Shown: piece by piece, positions 49,496 to 57,166 of the stretch
How the letters are laid out: every line of letters begins with the position of its first letter
Numbering within the stretch: position 1 is the stretch's first letter
Origin: Actinomadura sp. NBRC 104425
Lineage (GTDB): Bacteria > Actinomycetota > Actinomycetes > Streptosporangiales > Streptosporangiaceae
Length of the DNA stretch: 64,000 bases
Direction of reading: 5' to 3'
Assembly: GCF_030269545.1 (NCBI RefSeq)
Contig: NZ_BSTN01000016.1
Coordinates: forward strand, 62,001 to 126,000
Notes under the pieces: generated by a model
What the model saw: the letters and a program-made list of their open reading frames with translations, nothing else
What the model was told of the DNA's origin: nothing
The model's database searches: none
Made by a program: the position numbers and the translations under genes

Positions 49496-51195
49496 TGCGC
49501 GTCCCCCTCGTGTTCACCGGTGGTCAGCTCGACCAGCCGCCCCTGCATCTCCTCCTTCAGCCGCAGCGCCTCGACGTGCAGGCGCGCCCAGGGAGCGGCC
49601 GTGTCGCTCCAGGTGTCCAGCCGCGCCCGCCACCACGCCTCGTGGTGCCGCCGGGCGCGCTCGACAAGCTCGGCGTAGCAGGGGGCGGCGTGCTCGTCCA
49701 CCGCGTCCAGCAGACCGCGGAAGAAGTCGTCGATCGCGTCGCGCACGGCGGCGAGCAGTTCGGCCCGGCGCCGGTTCACCAGCCGTTCCCGCAGCGCGGC
49801 CTGGCCCTTGTCCAGCAGGCCGCCGGACGCCTCCGGTGCGGCGCCGAACGGCAGCAGGGCCTGGATGACGACCTCCAGCAGGCCGCGGCACACGTCCAGC
49901 ACCACCGCGCCGAGGGCCTGCGGCCGCTCGGCGGCCAGGGCCTCGACGCGCGGCCGCGGATCCAGGACGCCGCGCCCGCCGCTGTCCGCGCGCGCGACGA
50001 CCTCCCGCAGTTCGTCCCGCGGAAGCGGCCCGGTCACCTCGGCCAGCTCGGCGTCGACCCGCTCGGCGGCGTCGGTGAACTCGGCGACCGCCAGTTCCGT
50101 GACCTCCCGCGCGGCGTTGCTCAGCCCGTCCTCCAGCTCGGGAAGCACCCCGTCGCGCCAGGCCGCGCGCAGGTCCTCGGCGTCGGCCAGCCGGGTCTCG
50201 GCGGCGTCCAGCACCCGCCCGCGGGCCTGCTCGCACCGCGCCAGGACGCGGCGGCGCAGCTCGCTGCGGCGCCGGTCAAGCTCCACCTCCACGACGGCCC
50301 AGCGGGCGTCGGCGGCGCGGCGCTGCAGCTCGATCCGCCGCAGCGCCTCGGCCCGCTCCGCCGCGGCGCCGGCGTGGTCGCGCAGCCGCTCGGACGCGTG
50401 CGCCTCCAGCGCCGCGCACGCGCCGACCAGGGTCTTGAGCAGCCTGATCGAGCGGGCCACCGGATCGCTCAGCGCCCCGGCCAGCTCGCCCAGCCGCGCC
50501 CGCAGCTCGGCGCCCGGGTCCGGGCCGGCGGGCAGCACCTCGATCCGCGGGTCGATCCTGCGGGCCAGCGCCCGGACCCGCGCCATCACCTGGTCGCGGT
50601 CGCCGGTCAGCTCGTCCAGCATCGACACCAGCAGCAGGACCGCGCCGACCGACGGGGCGCCGGCCAGCTCGCCGAGCAGGTCCCGCTCCGGGACGGTCAT
50701 CCCGCCGCGCGCCCGGACGACCACCACGGCGATGTCGCTGTGCCGCGCGGTCCGCCGGGACGCCGCGTCCACATGCTCCGGCCCGCCGCCCATGCCGGGC
50801 GTCTCGACGATCTCCAGGCCGGTGGAGCGCAGCCACGGGTGCTCCAGCTCGACCACGTCGCGGGCCGGCGCCGGCGCGTCCGCGCCCAGCGCGTCCTCGA
50901 TCGACGGCAGCTCCCCGGCGGGCGCGGCGGCCGCCCTGATCACGATGGGGCGGGTGCGCCGCGACACCGCGGACTCCGCCACGGCGGTGACCCCGAGCAG
51001 CTCGTTCACCAGCCGGGACTTGCCGACCGAAGGCTGCCCCAGGACGGCGGCCCGCGGCGGCGCGCCGTCCCGCCGGACCAGCTCGCGCAGCTCGACCGCG
51101 ACGTGGTGCAGGTCGTGGTCGGCCGCCAGGTCCGCGGTGCGCGCCAGCCACCCCGCCAGCCGGTCCGCGTACGCGGGGCGTCCCTCTGTGTTCAT
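49492..51195 (-). CDS. Dynamin-like partner GTPase
   Basis: A 567-residue GTPase: G1 GQPSVGKSRL (53-62), G3-like ETPGMGGGPEH and SMLDELTGD in place of the N/TKxD motif. The rest is a long Ala/Glu/Arg-rich helical region without an evident membrane paddle, except for a moderately hydrophobic VVLDVCRGLLEVVIQALLPF. It is translated first in the operon and overlaps the dynamin-like gene. Short-G4 and G2 variation suggests that it may bind GTP differently from its partner. This matches the paired-dynamin organisation of actinomycetes; a role in septation or membrane repair is inference. Confidence 0.82.
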   Translation of the reverse strand: MNTEGRPAYADRLAGWLARTADLAADHDLHHVAVELRELVRRDGAPPRAAVLGQPSVGKSRLVNELLGVTAVAESAVSRRTRPIVIRAAAAPAGELPSIEDALGADAPAPARDVVELEHPWLRSTGLEIVETPGMGGGPEHVDAASRRTARHSDIAVVVVRARGGMTVPERDLLGELAGAPSVGAVLLLVSMLDELTGDRDQVMARVRALARRIDPRIEVLPAGPDPGAELRARLGELAGALSDPVARSIRLLKTLVGACAALEAHASERLRDHAGAAAERAEALRRIELQRRAADARWAVVEVELDRRRSELRRRVLARCEQARGRVLDAAETRLADAEDLRAAWRDGVLPELEDGLSNAAREVTELAVAEFTDAAERVDAELAEVTGPLPRDELREVVARADSGGRGVLDPRPRVEALAAERPQALGAVVLDVCRGLLEVVIQALLPFGAAPEASGGLLDKGQAALRERLVNRRRAELLAAVRDAIDDFFRGLLDAVDEHAAPCYAELVERARRHHEAWWRARLDTWSDTAAPWARLHVEALRLKEEMQGRLVELTTGEHEGDAQ

Positions 51196-51264
51196 GGACG
51201 AGCGGTCACCCCCACGACGGACGACGAATGCTCGGTGAACAGCGTGACGTCCCCCTCACACCAC

Positions 51265-51289
51265 GTCACTTGTTTTCCAGTGAAGTGAC
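51265..51289. promoter_or_regulatory. GTCACTT/AAGTGAC inverted repeat in divergent promoter
   Basis: GTCACTT (51265-51271) and AAGTGAC (51283-51289), spaced 11 bp, lie in the 221-bp region between the GTPase operon (-) and the PEBP gene (+). Symmetry and position suit an operator. No regulator gene is adjacent. Confidence 0.35.
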
Positions 51290-51416
51290 CGATATTGGAC
51301 GACTAATCCGGCTTCCCGGGTTCCCCGCGGGGTGTCGCGGGCCGTGTGCGCCCTCCCGCGGCGGGCCCCCTGGTACAGATGGGGTCGGGAAACGGATCAA
51401 CCGATGAGGAGGTCGC

Positions 51417-51947
51417 ATGGCCGCCAAGCCACCCCTTCCGTACGACTACCTGCCGCAGGTGCCGTCGTTCACGCTGACCAGCGACGACATCGCCGAGGGG
51501 CAGCGGCTGGGCGAGGAGCACGTGTTCGACGACTGGGGCTTCACCGGCGGCAACCGGTCGCCCCAGCTGAGCTGGTCCGGCTTCCCCGCCGAGACCCGCA
51601 GCTTCGCGGTCACCTGCTTCGACCCCGACGCGCCCACCGGCAGCGGCTTCTGGCACTGGGTGCTGTTCGACGTCCCCGCCGACGTCACCTCGCTGCCGAC
51701 CGGCGCGGGCACCGCGGACGCCAAGGTCGGCGTGCACGCCCGCAACGACTACGGCATCAAGGCCTACGGCGGGAGCGCGCCGCCGCCCGGCGACCCGCAC
51801 CGCTACGTGTTCGCCGTGCACGCCCTGGACGTCGAGTCGCTGGGCCTGGACTCCGACGCCTCGCCCGCCGTGGTCGGGTTCAACATCACCGCCCACACCC
51901 TGGCCCGCGCCACGATCGTCGCGCTGTACGGGGTCGAGAGCTCCTGA
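51417..51947 (+). CDS. YbhB/YbcL family Raf-kinase-inhibitor-like (PEBP) protein
   Basis: A 176-residue phosphatidylethanolamine-binding-protein-fold protein. The ligand-pocket blocks TGGNRSPQLSWSGFP, VTCFDPDAPTGSGFWHWVLF and GIKAYGGSAPPPGDPHRYVF with HALD are intact. Cytosolic. Bacterial members have no settled function, although some affect kinases or proteases. ATG at 51417 with GAGGAGG. Followed by a 16-bp perfect hairpin. Confidence 0.93.
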   Translation: MAAKPPLPYDYLPQVPSFTLTSDDIAEGQRLGEEHVFDDWGFTGGNRSPQLSWSGFPAETRSFAVTCFDPDAPTGSGFWHWVLFDVPADVTSLPTGAGTADAKVGVHARNDYGIKAYGGSAPPPGDPHRYVFAVHALDVESLGLDSDASPAVVGFNITAHTLARATIVALYGVESS

Positions 51948-51955
51948 CCGCTCCC

Positions 51956-51993
51956 TGACGTGGAGAGCCCCCGGTGAGGGGCTCTCCACGTCA
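51956..51993. terminator. 16-bp perfect hairpin
   Basis: TGACGTGGAGAGCCCC (51956-51971) pairs with GGGGCTCTCCACGTCA (51978-51993), loop of 6, between the convergent PEBP and DinB genes. No T-tract. Confidence 0.75.
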
Positions 51994-52025
51994 CGACGGG
52001 CCCTCGCTGTTCTTCCACATGGGCG

Positions 52026-52553
52026 TCAGTGGCCGGTGGCGCCGTCGATGCGTTCGCGCAGCAGGTCGGCATGGCCGTTGTGGCGCGCGTATTCCTGGAG
52101 CATGGTCGTGTAGACGAATCGCAGGTTCATCTCCACTCCGCGGCGCGGATCGACGAACGTCTCGTCCAGGGAGCATCCGGCGGTCGTCCGGCGGACGGTC
52201 TCGATCTCGGCGAGATAGGCGGCGTAGTCGGCCTCGGCGTCGGCGCCGTCGACGGTGAACTCGGCGTCCATGTCGTCGTCGGAGACGTAGAGGTACCCGG
52301 GCCGTTCACCGGCGAAGCGGTAGCGGAACCAGTCCCGTTCCACTTCCGCCATGTGGCGGACGAGGCCGAGGAGCGTGAGGTCCGACGGTTCGGCGGCGCG
52401 CATTTTCAGCTGGTCCTCGGTGAGGCCGCCGCATTTCCACAAAAGCGTCTGCCGGTGGAAGTCGAGCCAGGAGTCGAGCAGTTCGCGCTCGTCACCGGTC
52501 AGGTGCCGTGTCCAACCGCGCTCCGGTGCGACTTCCGGTGCCACCCATACCAT
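52026..52553 (-). CDS. DinB/DUF664 family (mycothiol-type) protein
   Basis: A 175-residue four-helix DinB-superfamily protein. Metal-binding histidines are expected in LVRHMAEVERDWF and in YARHNGHADLLRERIDG. This DUF664 branch contains mycothiol- and bacillithiol-dependent S-transferases, and mycothiol is the actinomycete low-molecular thiol. The substrate, probably a toxic electrophile, is unknown. ATG at 52553. The next ~145 bp hold no gene. Confidence 0.87.
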   Translation of the reverse strand: MVWVAPEVAPERGWTRHLTGDERELLDSWLDFHRQTLLWKCGGLTEDQLKMRAAEPSDLTLLGLVRHMAEVERDWFRYRFAGERPGYLYVSDDDMDAEFTVDGADAEADYAAYLAEIETVRRTTAGCSLDETFVDPRRGVEMNLRFVYTTMLQEYARHNGHADLLRERIDGATGH

Positions 52554-52697
52554 CGCGCCATTATCGGCGCGCGCCGCGGCCCGGTCATCGCCTTTTCCGC
52601 CGTCCGCCGGGCCTGGCCGGGTGCGGCCGTCCGCCGCCTGTTCGCGCCGGTCGTCGTCCCGGGCCGCCGGCGGTCCGGCGGCCCGGGACGGGCCCGG

Positions 52698-52925
52698 TCA
52701 GCCGGGCACCTGGCCCGCGGCCACGGCCTTCACGGCCTCGGTGGTCAGCGGCCGGCCGCCGACGCCCCAGGAGCCGCTCTTGACGTCCTCGACGATCACC
52801 AGGGTGAGCGAGCGCATGTTCTCGCCCTCGACCGCGACCATCGCGTCGGTCAGCCGCCGCACGATCTCGGCCTTCTGCTCCTCGCTGAACACACCCTCGA
52901 TCACCTTCACATTGATCAGCGGCAT
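52698..52925 (-). CDS. 4-oxalocrotonate tautomerase-like protein
   Basis: A 75-residue tautomerase-superfamily subunit. It starts MPLINVKVIEGVFSEEQKAE; after Met removal Pro1 is the catalytic base, and the family Arg is in EIVRRL. Length is slightly above the usual ~62, with a C-terminal extension including the GSWGVGGRPL loop. It works as a hexamer in the cytosol, tautomerising keto/enol acids. It may belong with the SDR 103 bp upstream on the same strand. Confidence 0.85.
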   Translation of the reverse strand: MPLINVKVIEGVFSEEQKAEIVRRLTDAMVAVEGENMRSLTLVIVEDVKSGSWGVGGRPLTTEAVKAVAAGQVPG

Positions 52926-53028
52926 CCGTCCGCCCCCCTCGGTCCGCGCGGCGGCGCCGCACCGCCCGCGACACCTCTGCCGTATCCGGCCCCCGCCGGC
53001 TCAACCCTCCGGCACGGCGCGGGCGGGC

Positions 53029-53715
53029 TCAGGTGAGCAGCCAGCCTCCGTCGACGGTGAGGTTGACGCCGTTGACGCCCCGGTTGCGCAGCAGGAAGGC
53101 GACCGCGTCGACCACGTCGTCCATGGTGGCCAGGCGCCCGGCGGGCGTGCGGGAGACGACGGCGTCGAGGGGCTTGTCGCGCCAGTACGGGCTGTCGCCG
53201 ATGATGCCCGGGTGCACCGCGTTGACGCGGATCGGCGCCAGCTCCACGGCCAGGGTGTGGACGAGCCCCACCACGGCGCCGTTGACGGCGGACACCATCG
53301 TGGACCCCGGGTAGGGGCGGTCCTTGGCCAGGCCGCCGAACAGGACGACCGACCCGTCGCGGCTGATGCGCGGCAGCAGCGCATGGACGACCTCGGTGTA
53401 GCCGACGAGCTTGAGCGTGGCCAGGCGTTGCGCGTCGTCCAGCCGGTAGTCGGCGGCGGTGTTGCGGTCGCGTTCGATCGCCGTCAGCACCACGTGGTCC
53501 ACCTGCGCCACGTCGGCGAGCGCGGGGGCGATCTCGCCGGGTTCGGCCAGGTCGAGGGCGAGGCCGCGGGCACGGCCGCCGATCTCCTTGGCGGCGGTTT
53601 CGGCGCGGGACGCGTCCCGCCCCGTGATGATCACCTCGGCGCCGCGGTCGGCGTGGTACCGGGCGATCTCGCGGCCGATGCTGGACGTGCCGCCCACGAT
53701 CACGATGGTCGTCAT
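53029..53715 (-). CDS. Atypical SDR-family protein lacking the YxxxK pair
   Basis: A 228-residue Rossmann-fold SDR. The cofactor motif GGTSSIGREIARYHADRGAE is intact, and so is the C-terminal IRVNAVHPGIIGDSP with VNLTVDGGWLL. At the catalytic site the usual Tyr-x-x-x-Lys is replaced: PGSTMVSAVNGAVVGL has Met and Asn where Tyr and Lys belong. The active Ser region reads VVLFGGLAKD. Such members either catalyse differently or bind cofactor as sensors. ATG at 53715 with GGAG. It lies in frame with an upstream amidohydrolase remnant. Confidence 0.82.
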   Translation of the reverse strand: MTTIVIVGGTSSIGREIARYHADRGAEVIITGRDASRAETAAKEIGGRARGLALDLAEPGEIAPALADVAQVDHVVLTAIERDRNTAADYRLDDAQRLATLKLVGYTEVVHALLPRISRDGSVVLFGGLAKDRPYPGSTMVSAVNGAVVGLVHTLAVELAPIRVNAVHPGIIGDSPYWRDKPLDAVVSRTPAGRLATMDDVVDAVAFLLRNRGVNGVNLTVDGGWLLT

Positions 53716-54030
53716 AAGGTTGCTCCTTTGCCGCGCAGCGGCTCCCAATTGCGAACGAAATCTGTAGGAATGCGGCGGGGGCGGTGCCCGGGTCTCCAGC
53801 CGGCGGACGCGCCCGAGGCCCGGATCGGTGGACGAGTGCACGCAGCCCGCGTGGCCGCGGCGGCGGGTCCGCAGACCGCAAAGCCGGTGTGCACGGCGCC
53901 CGCGTCCTCGCCGACCGCGGCCCGGCGCCGGTGTCCGGCGGCGCGCGGCGGGGGACTCGGCGTCCGCCGCCCCGCGCACCAAGTGCCGCACCGTCACGCC
54001 GGGCGAGGAGGCGGTCGCTGGAGTCCTCCA

Positions 54031-54087
54031 CCAGTGCGAATCCATGGTGAGCACGTGGCCACCACGGAGGAGCATGCGATGGGTCAT
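54031..54087 (-). pseudogene. 5' remnant of an amidohydrolase gene
   Basis: From the ATG at 54087, preceded by a good AGGAGG, the frame reads MTHRMLLRGGHVLTMDSHW. This is the typical opening of cytosine/guanine-deaminase-type amidohydrolases. Homology then ends; the frame stays open through Arg/Pro/Ala sequence as far as the SDR start. The 53716-54030 stretch holds nothing else recognisable. Promoter, operators and ribosome-binding site survive upstream, so the remnant may now serve as a leader for the SDR gene. Confidence 0.5.
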
Positions 54088-54138
54088 GGTCGCCTCCTGC
54101 TCGGGGATGGTGGGAGCCCCCGGAACCGCCCCCTTCAA

Positions 54139-54179
54139 TCAAGTACTAGTGAACATATCTGTCAAGTGCTACTGAACAC
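54139..54179. promoter_or_regulatory. Two direct-repeat operators and a divergent promoter
   Basis: TCAAGTACTAGTGAACAT (54139-54156) and TCAAGTGCTACTGAACAC (54162-54179) are imperfect 18-bp repeats at a 23-bp period, just before the XRE-cupin gene. On the minus strand TTGACA (54165-54160), with TTGATT 17 bp on, makes a credible promoter reading towards the amidohydrolase remnant and SDR. The repeats overlap it, as expected for repression by the divergent regulator. Confidence 0.6.
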
Positions 54180-54208
54180 CTGTACGCTCTGCCTGGAGGG
54201 GGAGGAAA

Positions 54209-54880
54209 ATGTCGATTCCGCTGGTCGGCGCGCGCATCCGCGAGGAGCGCCTCAAGCGCGGTGTGACGCTGCGCACCCTGGCACGCACGGTCGGGGTGTC
54301 CGCGAGCATGGTGTCGCAGATCGAGACGGGCAAGAGCCAGCCGTCCGTCAGCACCCTCTTCGCCATCACTCAGGCCTTGGGCATCTCCTTGGAGGACGTC
54401 TTCGACACCGCCCCCACAGCTGCGGATGCCGCGTCGCGTGGGCCGGCCGGCGTCTGCCTGAGCGGCGCGGTTCCGCAGCCGGACGGGCCCGCCGACGCGG
54501 TTGCAGCCGAAGCACGCCCTTCCGGGCCGGTGATGCGGCGCGGGGAACGCGAAGTGCTGGAGCTGGAGTCGGGGGTGACGTGGGAGCGGCTGGGGCACGT
54601 CCCCGGCACGGACGTGGACTTCCTGCTCGTCACCTACGCCCCGGGCGGGTCATCGTCCGCGTCCGGCAAGCTCATGCGCCACGGCGGAGTCGAGCACGGG
54701 TACCTCATCCAGGGGGAACTGACCCTGGCGCTGGGCTTCGACACACACCGGATGCGGCCGGGCGACTCGGTGTCGTTCCCGTCGGTCACGCCGCACCGCT
54801 ACCACAACGACGGCGACATCCCCGCGGTGGGCGTCTGGTTCGTGAACGAGACCGAAACCCCCTGGCCGCCAACGCGTTGA
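54209..54880 (+). CDS. XRE-cupin transcriptional regulator
   Basis: A 223-residue regulator. The N-terminal helix-turn-helix (about 5-62) reads GARIREERLKRGVTLRTLAR and SASMVSQIETGKSQPSVSTL. A linker is followed by a cupin effector domain (about 130-215) with HGGVEHGYLIQGELTLALGF and PGDSVSFPSVTPHRYHNDGD, which keeps the metal-binding histidines. Members often control catabolic genes beside them and sense a small metabolite in the cupin. ATG at 54209 with GGAGG. It is 12 bp before the next gene, so the pair is an operon; it probably also binds the repeats at 54139-54179. Confidence 0.9.
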   Translation: MSIPLVGARIREERLKRGVTLRTLARTVGVSASMVSQIETGKSQPSVSTLFAITQALGISLEDVFDTAPTAADAASRGPAGVCLSGAVPQPDGPADAVAAEARPSGPVMRRGEREVLELESGVTWERLGHVPGTDVDFLLVTYAPGGSSSASGKLMRHGGVEHGYLIQGELTLALGFDTHRMRPGDSVSFPSVTPHRYHNDGDIPAVGVWFVNETETPWPPTR

Positions 54881-54892
54881 CAAGGAGCGGAC

Positions 54893-55810
54893 ATGGACGT
54901 CGGCTGGATCGGAACGGGCCGCATGGGCACCGCCATGGCCGAACGCCTGGCCGATGCCGGTGCGACCCTGACCGTCTGGAACCGCACCATCGCCAAGGCC
55001 GAGCCGCTGCGCGACCGCGGCGCGGCCCTCGCCGGCTCACCCGCCGAACTGCGCGGCAAACGGGTCGTGTTCACCATGCTCAGCGACGACGCGGCCCTCG
55101 AAGCCGTGCTGACGGGCGACGACGGGCTCCTCACCGGCATCGGCCCGGTGCCGGACGTCGTCGTCGACTGCTCGACGGTGTCGCCGGAGACGTCGGCCGC
55201 CGCCCGCCGGGCGTGCGCCAACCGGGGAGCGGCGTTCCTCGCCGCGCCGGTCAGCGGCAACCCCGGCGCCGTCCGCTCGGGGCGGCTCGCCATCGCCGTG
55301 TCGGGGCCCCGGGACGCCTACGACCGCGTGGCGCCCCTGCTCGCCCGCATCGGCGGCTCGGTGAGCTACATGGGCGACGGCGACTCCGCCCGCCTGGTGA
55401 AGATCGCGCACAACCTGCTGCTGGGCGTGCTGACGCAGGGCCTGGCGGAGATCACCGTGCTGGCGGAGAAGGGCGGCGTCCCCCGCCGGGCCGTCCTGGA
55501 ATTCCTCAACAACAGCGTGCTGGGCTCGGTGTTCACCCGCTACAAGACCCCCGCGTTCGTCAACCTCGACTTCACGCCCACCTTCACCCCGCCGCTGCTG
55601 AACAAGGATTTCGACCTGGGCCTGTCGGCGGCGCGGACCCTGGACGTCCCCATGCCGGTCGTCGAACTGACGGCGCGGCTCGTCCGGTCCCTCGTGGACG
55701 CCGGCCACGTCGACGAGGACTTCGCCGTTCTGCTCATCCAGCAGGCCGCCGCGGCCGGTGTGGAACTCACGCCGGAGAACGCCACCGTGGACGACGGCCT
55801 CGGGCGCTGA
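54893..55810 (+). CDS. NAD(P)-dependent beta-hydroxyacid dehydrogenase
   Basis: A 305-residue 3-hydroxyisobutyrate dehydrogenase-family enzyme. The cofactor loop is GWIGTGRMGTAMAERLADAG, the substrate-binding block is APVSGNPGAVRSGRL, and the catalytic Lys is in ARLVKIAHNLLLGVL. The C-terminal helical domain includes LLNKDFDLGLSAARTLDVPM. It oxidises a beta-hydroxyacid or reduces a semialdehyde or imine; substrate unknown. ATG at 54893 with AAGGAG, directly after the XRE-cupin gene. It may act in the same catabolic route as the lost amidohydrolase. Confidence 0.9.
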   Translation: MDVGWIGTGRMGTAMAERLADAGATLTVWNRTIAKAEPLRDRGAALAGSPAELRGKRVVFTMLSDDAALEAVLTGDDGLLTGIGPVPDVVVDCSTVSPETSAAARRACANRGAAFLAAPVSGNPGAVRSGRLAIAVSGPRDAYDRVAPLLARIGGSVSYMGDGDSARLVKIAHNLLLGVLTQGLAEITVLAEKGGVPRRAVLEFLNNSVLGSVFTRYKTPAFVNLDFTPTFTPPLLNKDFDLGLSAARTLDVPMPVVELTARLVRSLVDAGHVDEDFAVLLIQQAAAAGVELTPENATVDDGLGR

Positions 55811-55816
55811 GCCCGG

Positions 55817-56737
55817 TCAGGCGAGCGCGTCCGCGGTCAGCGGCACGTCCACGGGAAGCCGGTAGATGAGGTCGTGGACCGCTTCCTCCAACGACCGACC
55901 GTCGGCCTGGTCGGTTCGTTCGACGCACCCCTGTATCAGCGCCAGAAGGCCCGTGCCGGCCAGGGTCCGCTGCCTGGCCCGGTCGATCACACGCGTTTCG
56001 GGGTCGACGAGGCAGCGCAGGGCGACGCCCTCCATCACCGCGGTGATGAGATCGACGAAGTCCTCGATCGTGATCCCGGGACGAAGCCGCAGGCCGCGTG
56101 CGGCCAGCAGGTCGGCGCAGATGTCCGTCCAGGGGTCCAGCAGTTCCCGGTAGTTCTCGGTCAGCGCCTGCTGGATCACCTCGTCGCCGTCGGCCGCGGC
56201 CATGGCGAAGAGTTCGAGGCGGAACCTGGGGCGGTCCACCAGGGTCAGCACGTTCCAGAAGCCCAGCCGGTGGATCGCCTGCACGAAGTCCGGTCCGCCG
56301 CAGATGTCGTCGAGGATGTCGGCGGCCTCCGCGGCGTCGCAGTGCGTGGGGTGGTACGCCCACAGGCCGAACCGCAGCAGGTCGGCGATGTAGTCCGACT
56401 GGCACCTCCACGTCGATCGCAGCGTGGAGACGCTGCCGATCTGCGGAAACGGGGCGGGGTTGTTCCCGACCTCCTTGGCGACGGCGCGCTGGGACAGGAA
56501 GCTCAGCAGCGGACGTTCGATGGTCGTCTCGTCCTCGGGGTCCGTGAGGGTGCGCACCGCGGGCGGCCCCAGATGCCGTTCGATCAGCCGCATGCCGGCC
56601 GCCAGGTAGGCGGCGGTCACCGGATCGTTGGCCAGCCTGTGGCGGCTGGCGGGCGTGCGGCGGTTGAGCCGTCGTAGCACGCCCGACAGGTCCTGGTCAT
56701 AGGGATACGGAAGGTGCCGCTTCAGGTGACGTTCCAC
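55817..56737 (-). CDS. TetR-like helical protein, unknown
   Basis: A 306-residue, mostly helical protein. The N-terminal half has SFLSQRAVAKEVGNNPAPFP near residue 80, the C-terminal half TIEDFVDLITAVMEGVALRC with ERTDQADGRSLEEAVHDLIY. The latter resembles TetR C-terminal ligand domains. The N-terminal helix-turn-helix is not a confident match, so this is either a divergent TetR protein or a related all-alpha family. ATG at 56737. Two palindromes in its promoter (56772-56800) would suit autoregulation by a dimeric repressor. Confidence 0.5.
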   Translation of the reverse strand: MERHLKRHLPYPYDQDLSGVLRRLNRRTPASRHRLANDPVTAAYLAAGMRLIERHLGPPAVRTLTDPEDETTIERPLLSFLSQRAVAKEVGNNPAPFPQIGSVSTLRSTWRCQSDYIADLLRFGLWAYHPTHCDAAEAADILDDICGGPDFVQAIHRLGFWNVLTLVDRPRFRLELFAMAAADGDEVIQQALTENYRELLDPWTDICADLLAARGLRLRPGITIEDFVDLITAVMEGVALRCLVDPETRVIDRARQRTLAGTGLLALIQGCVERTDQADGRSLEEAVHDLIYRLPVDVPLTADALA

Positions 56738-56771
56738 ACGGCCATGCTCGACCGGAACGATCGGCTTGTAC

Positions 56772-56800
56772 AGGTGCGCACCTGCGCGGTGGTGCGCACC
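56772..56800. promoter_or_regulatory. Twin GGTGCGCACC palindromes
   Basis: AGGTGCGCACCT (56772-56783) and GGTGCGCACC (56791-56800) are perfect palindromes with centres 18 bp apart, 35 bp before the start of the TetR-like gene. The rest of the 429-bp gap to 57167 shows no gene I can support. Confidence 0.5.
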
Positions 56801-57166
56801 TGCGCACTCGCGGCCGCTTGCGCGCGCTCGCGTACACGACCCGCCACGACGCCCCTGCTACAACCGATGCGACACGCCTTTCAGGCATATCTGAAAAGGG
56901 TTGTGCGGCGGTGCCCCGCGGAAACATCTTGATGTTCGACGCCGCGGGCGGGTGATCCAGATCCCGCGCTCCGGCAAGGCGGCCTCGCCCTCCCGGACAG
57001 GAAAGGACATCTGACGCCTCGCAGCCACCAGGAAATCGTCCAACGCCTATCAGTCCGTCATTTCGGCCGCGCCACGCCCCTGAAGCGACCACCCAGGAAC
57101 CAGAAGCCGAGCATTGTGTCGGAAAAGTGAGGCCCAGCGGGCACACCGAACGGAAAGGAGAACGGC

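Noticed and set aside
47480..51195. Dynamin pair as an anti-phage defence system
   Set aside because: No defence genes adjoin it, and paired dynamins are ordinary in sporulating actinomycetes; kept as a membrane-remodelling pair.
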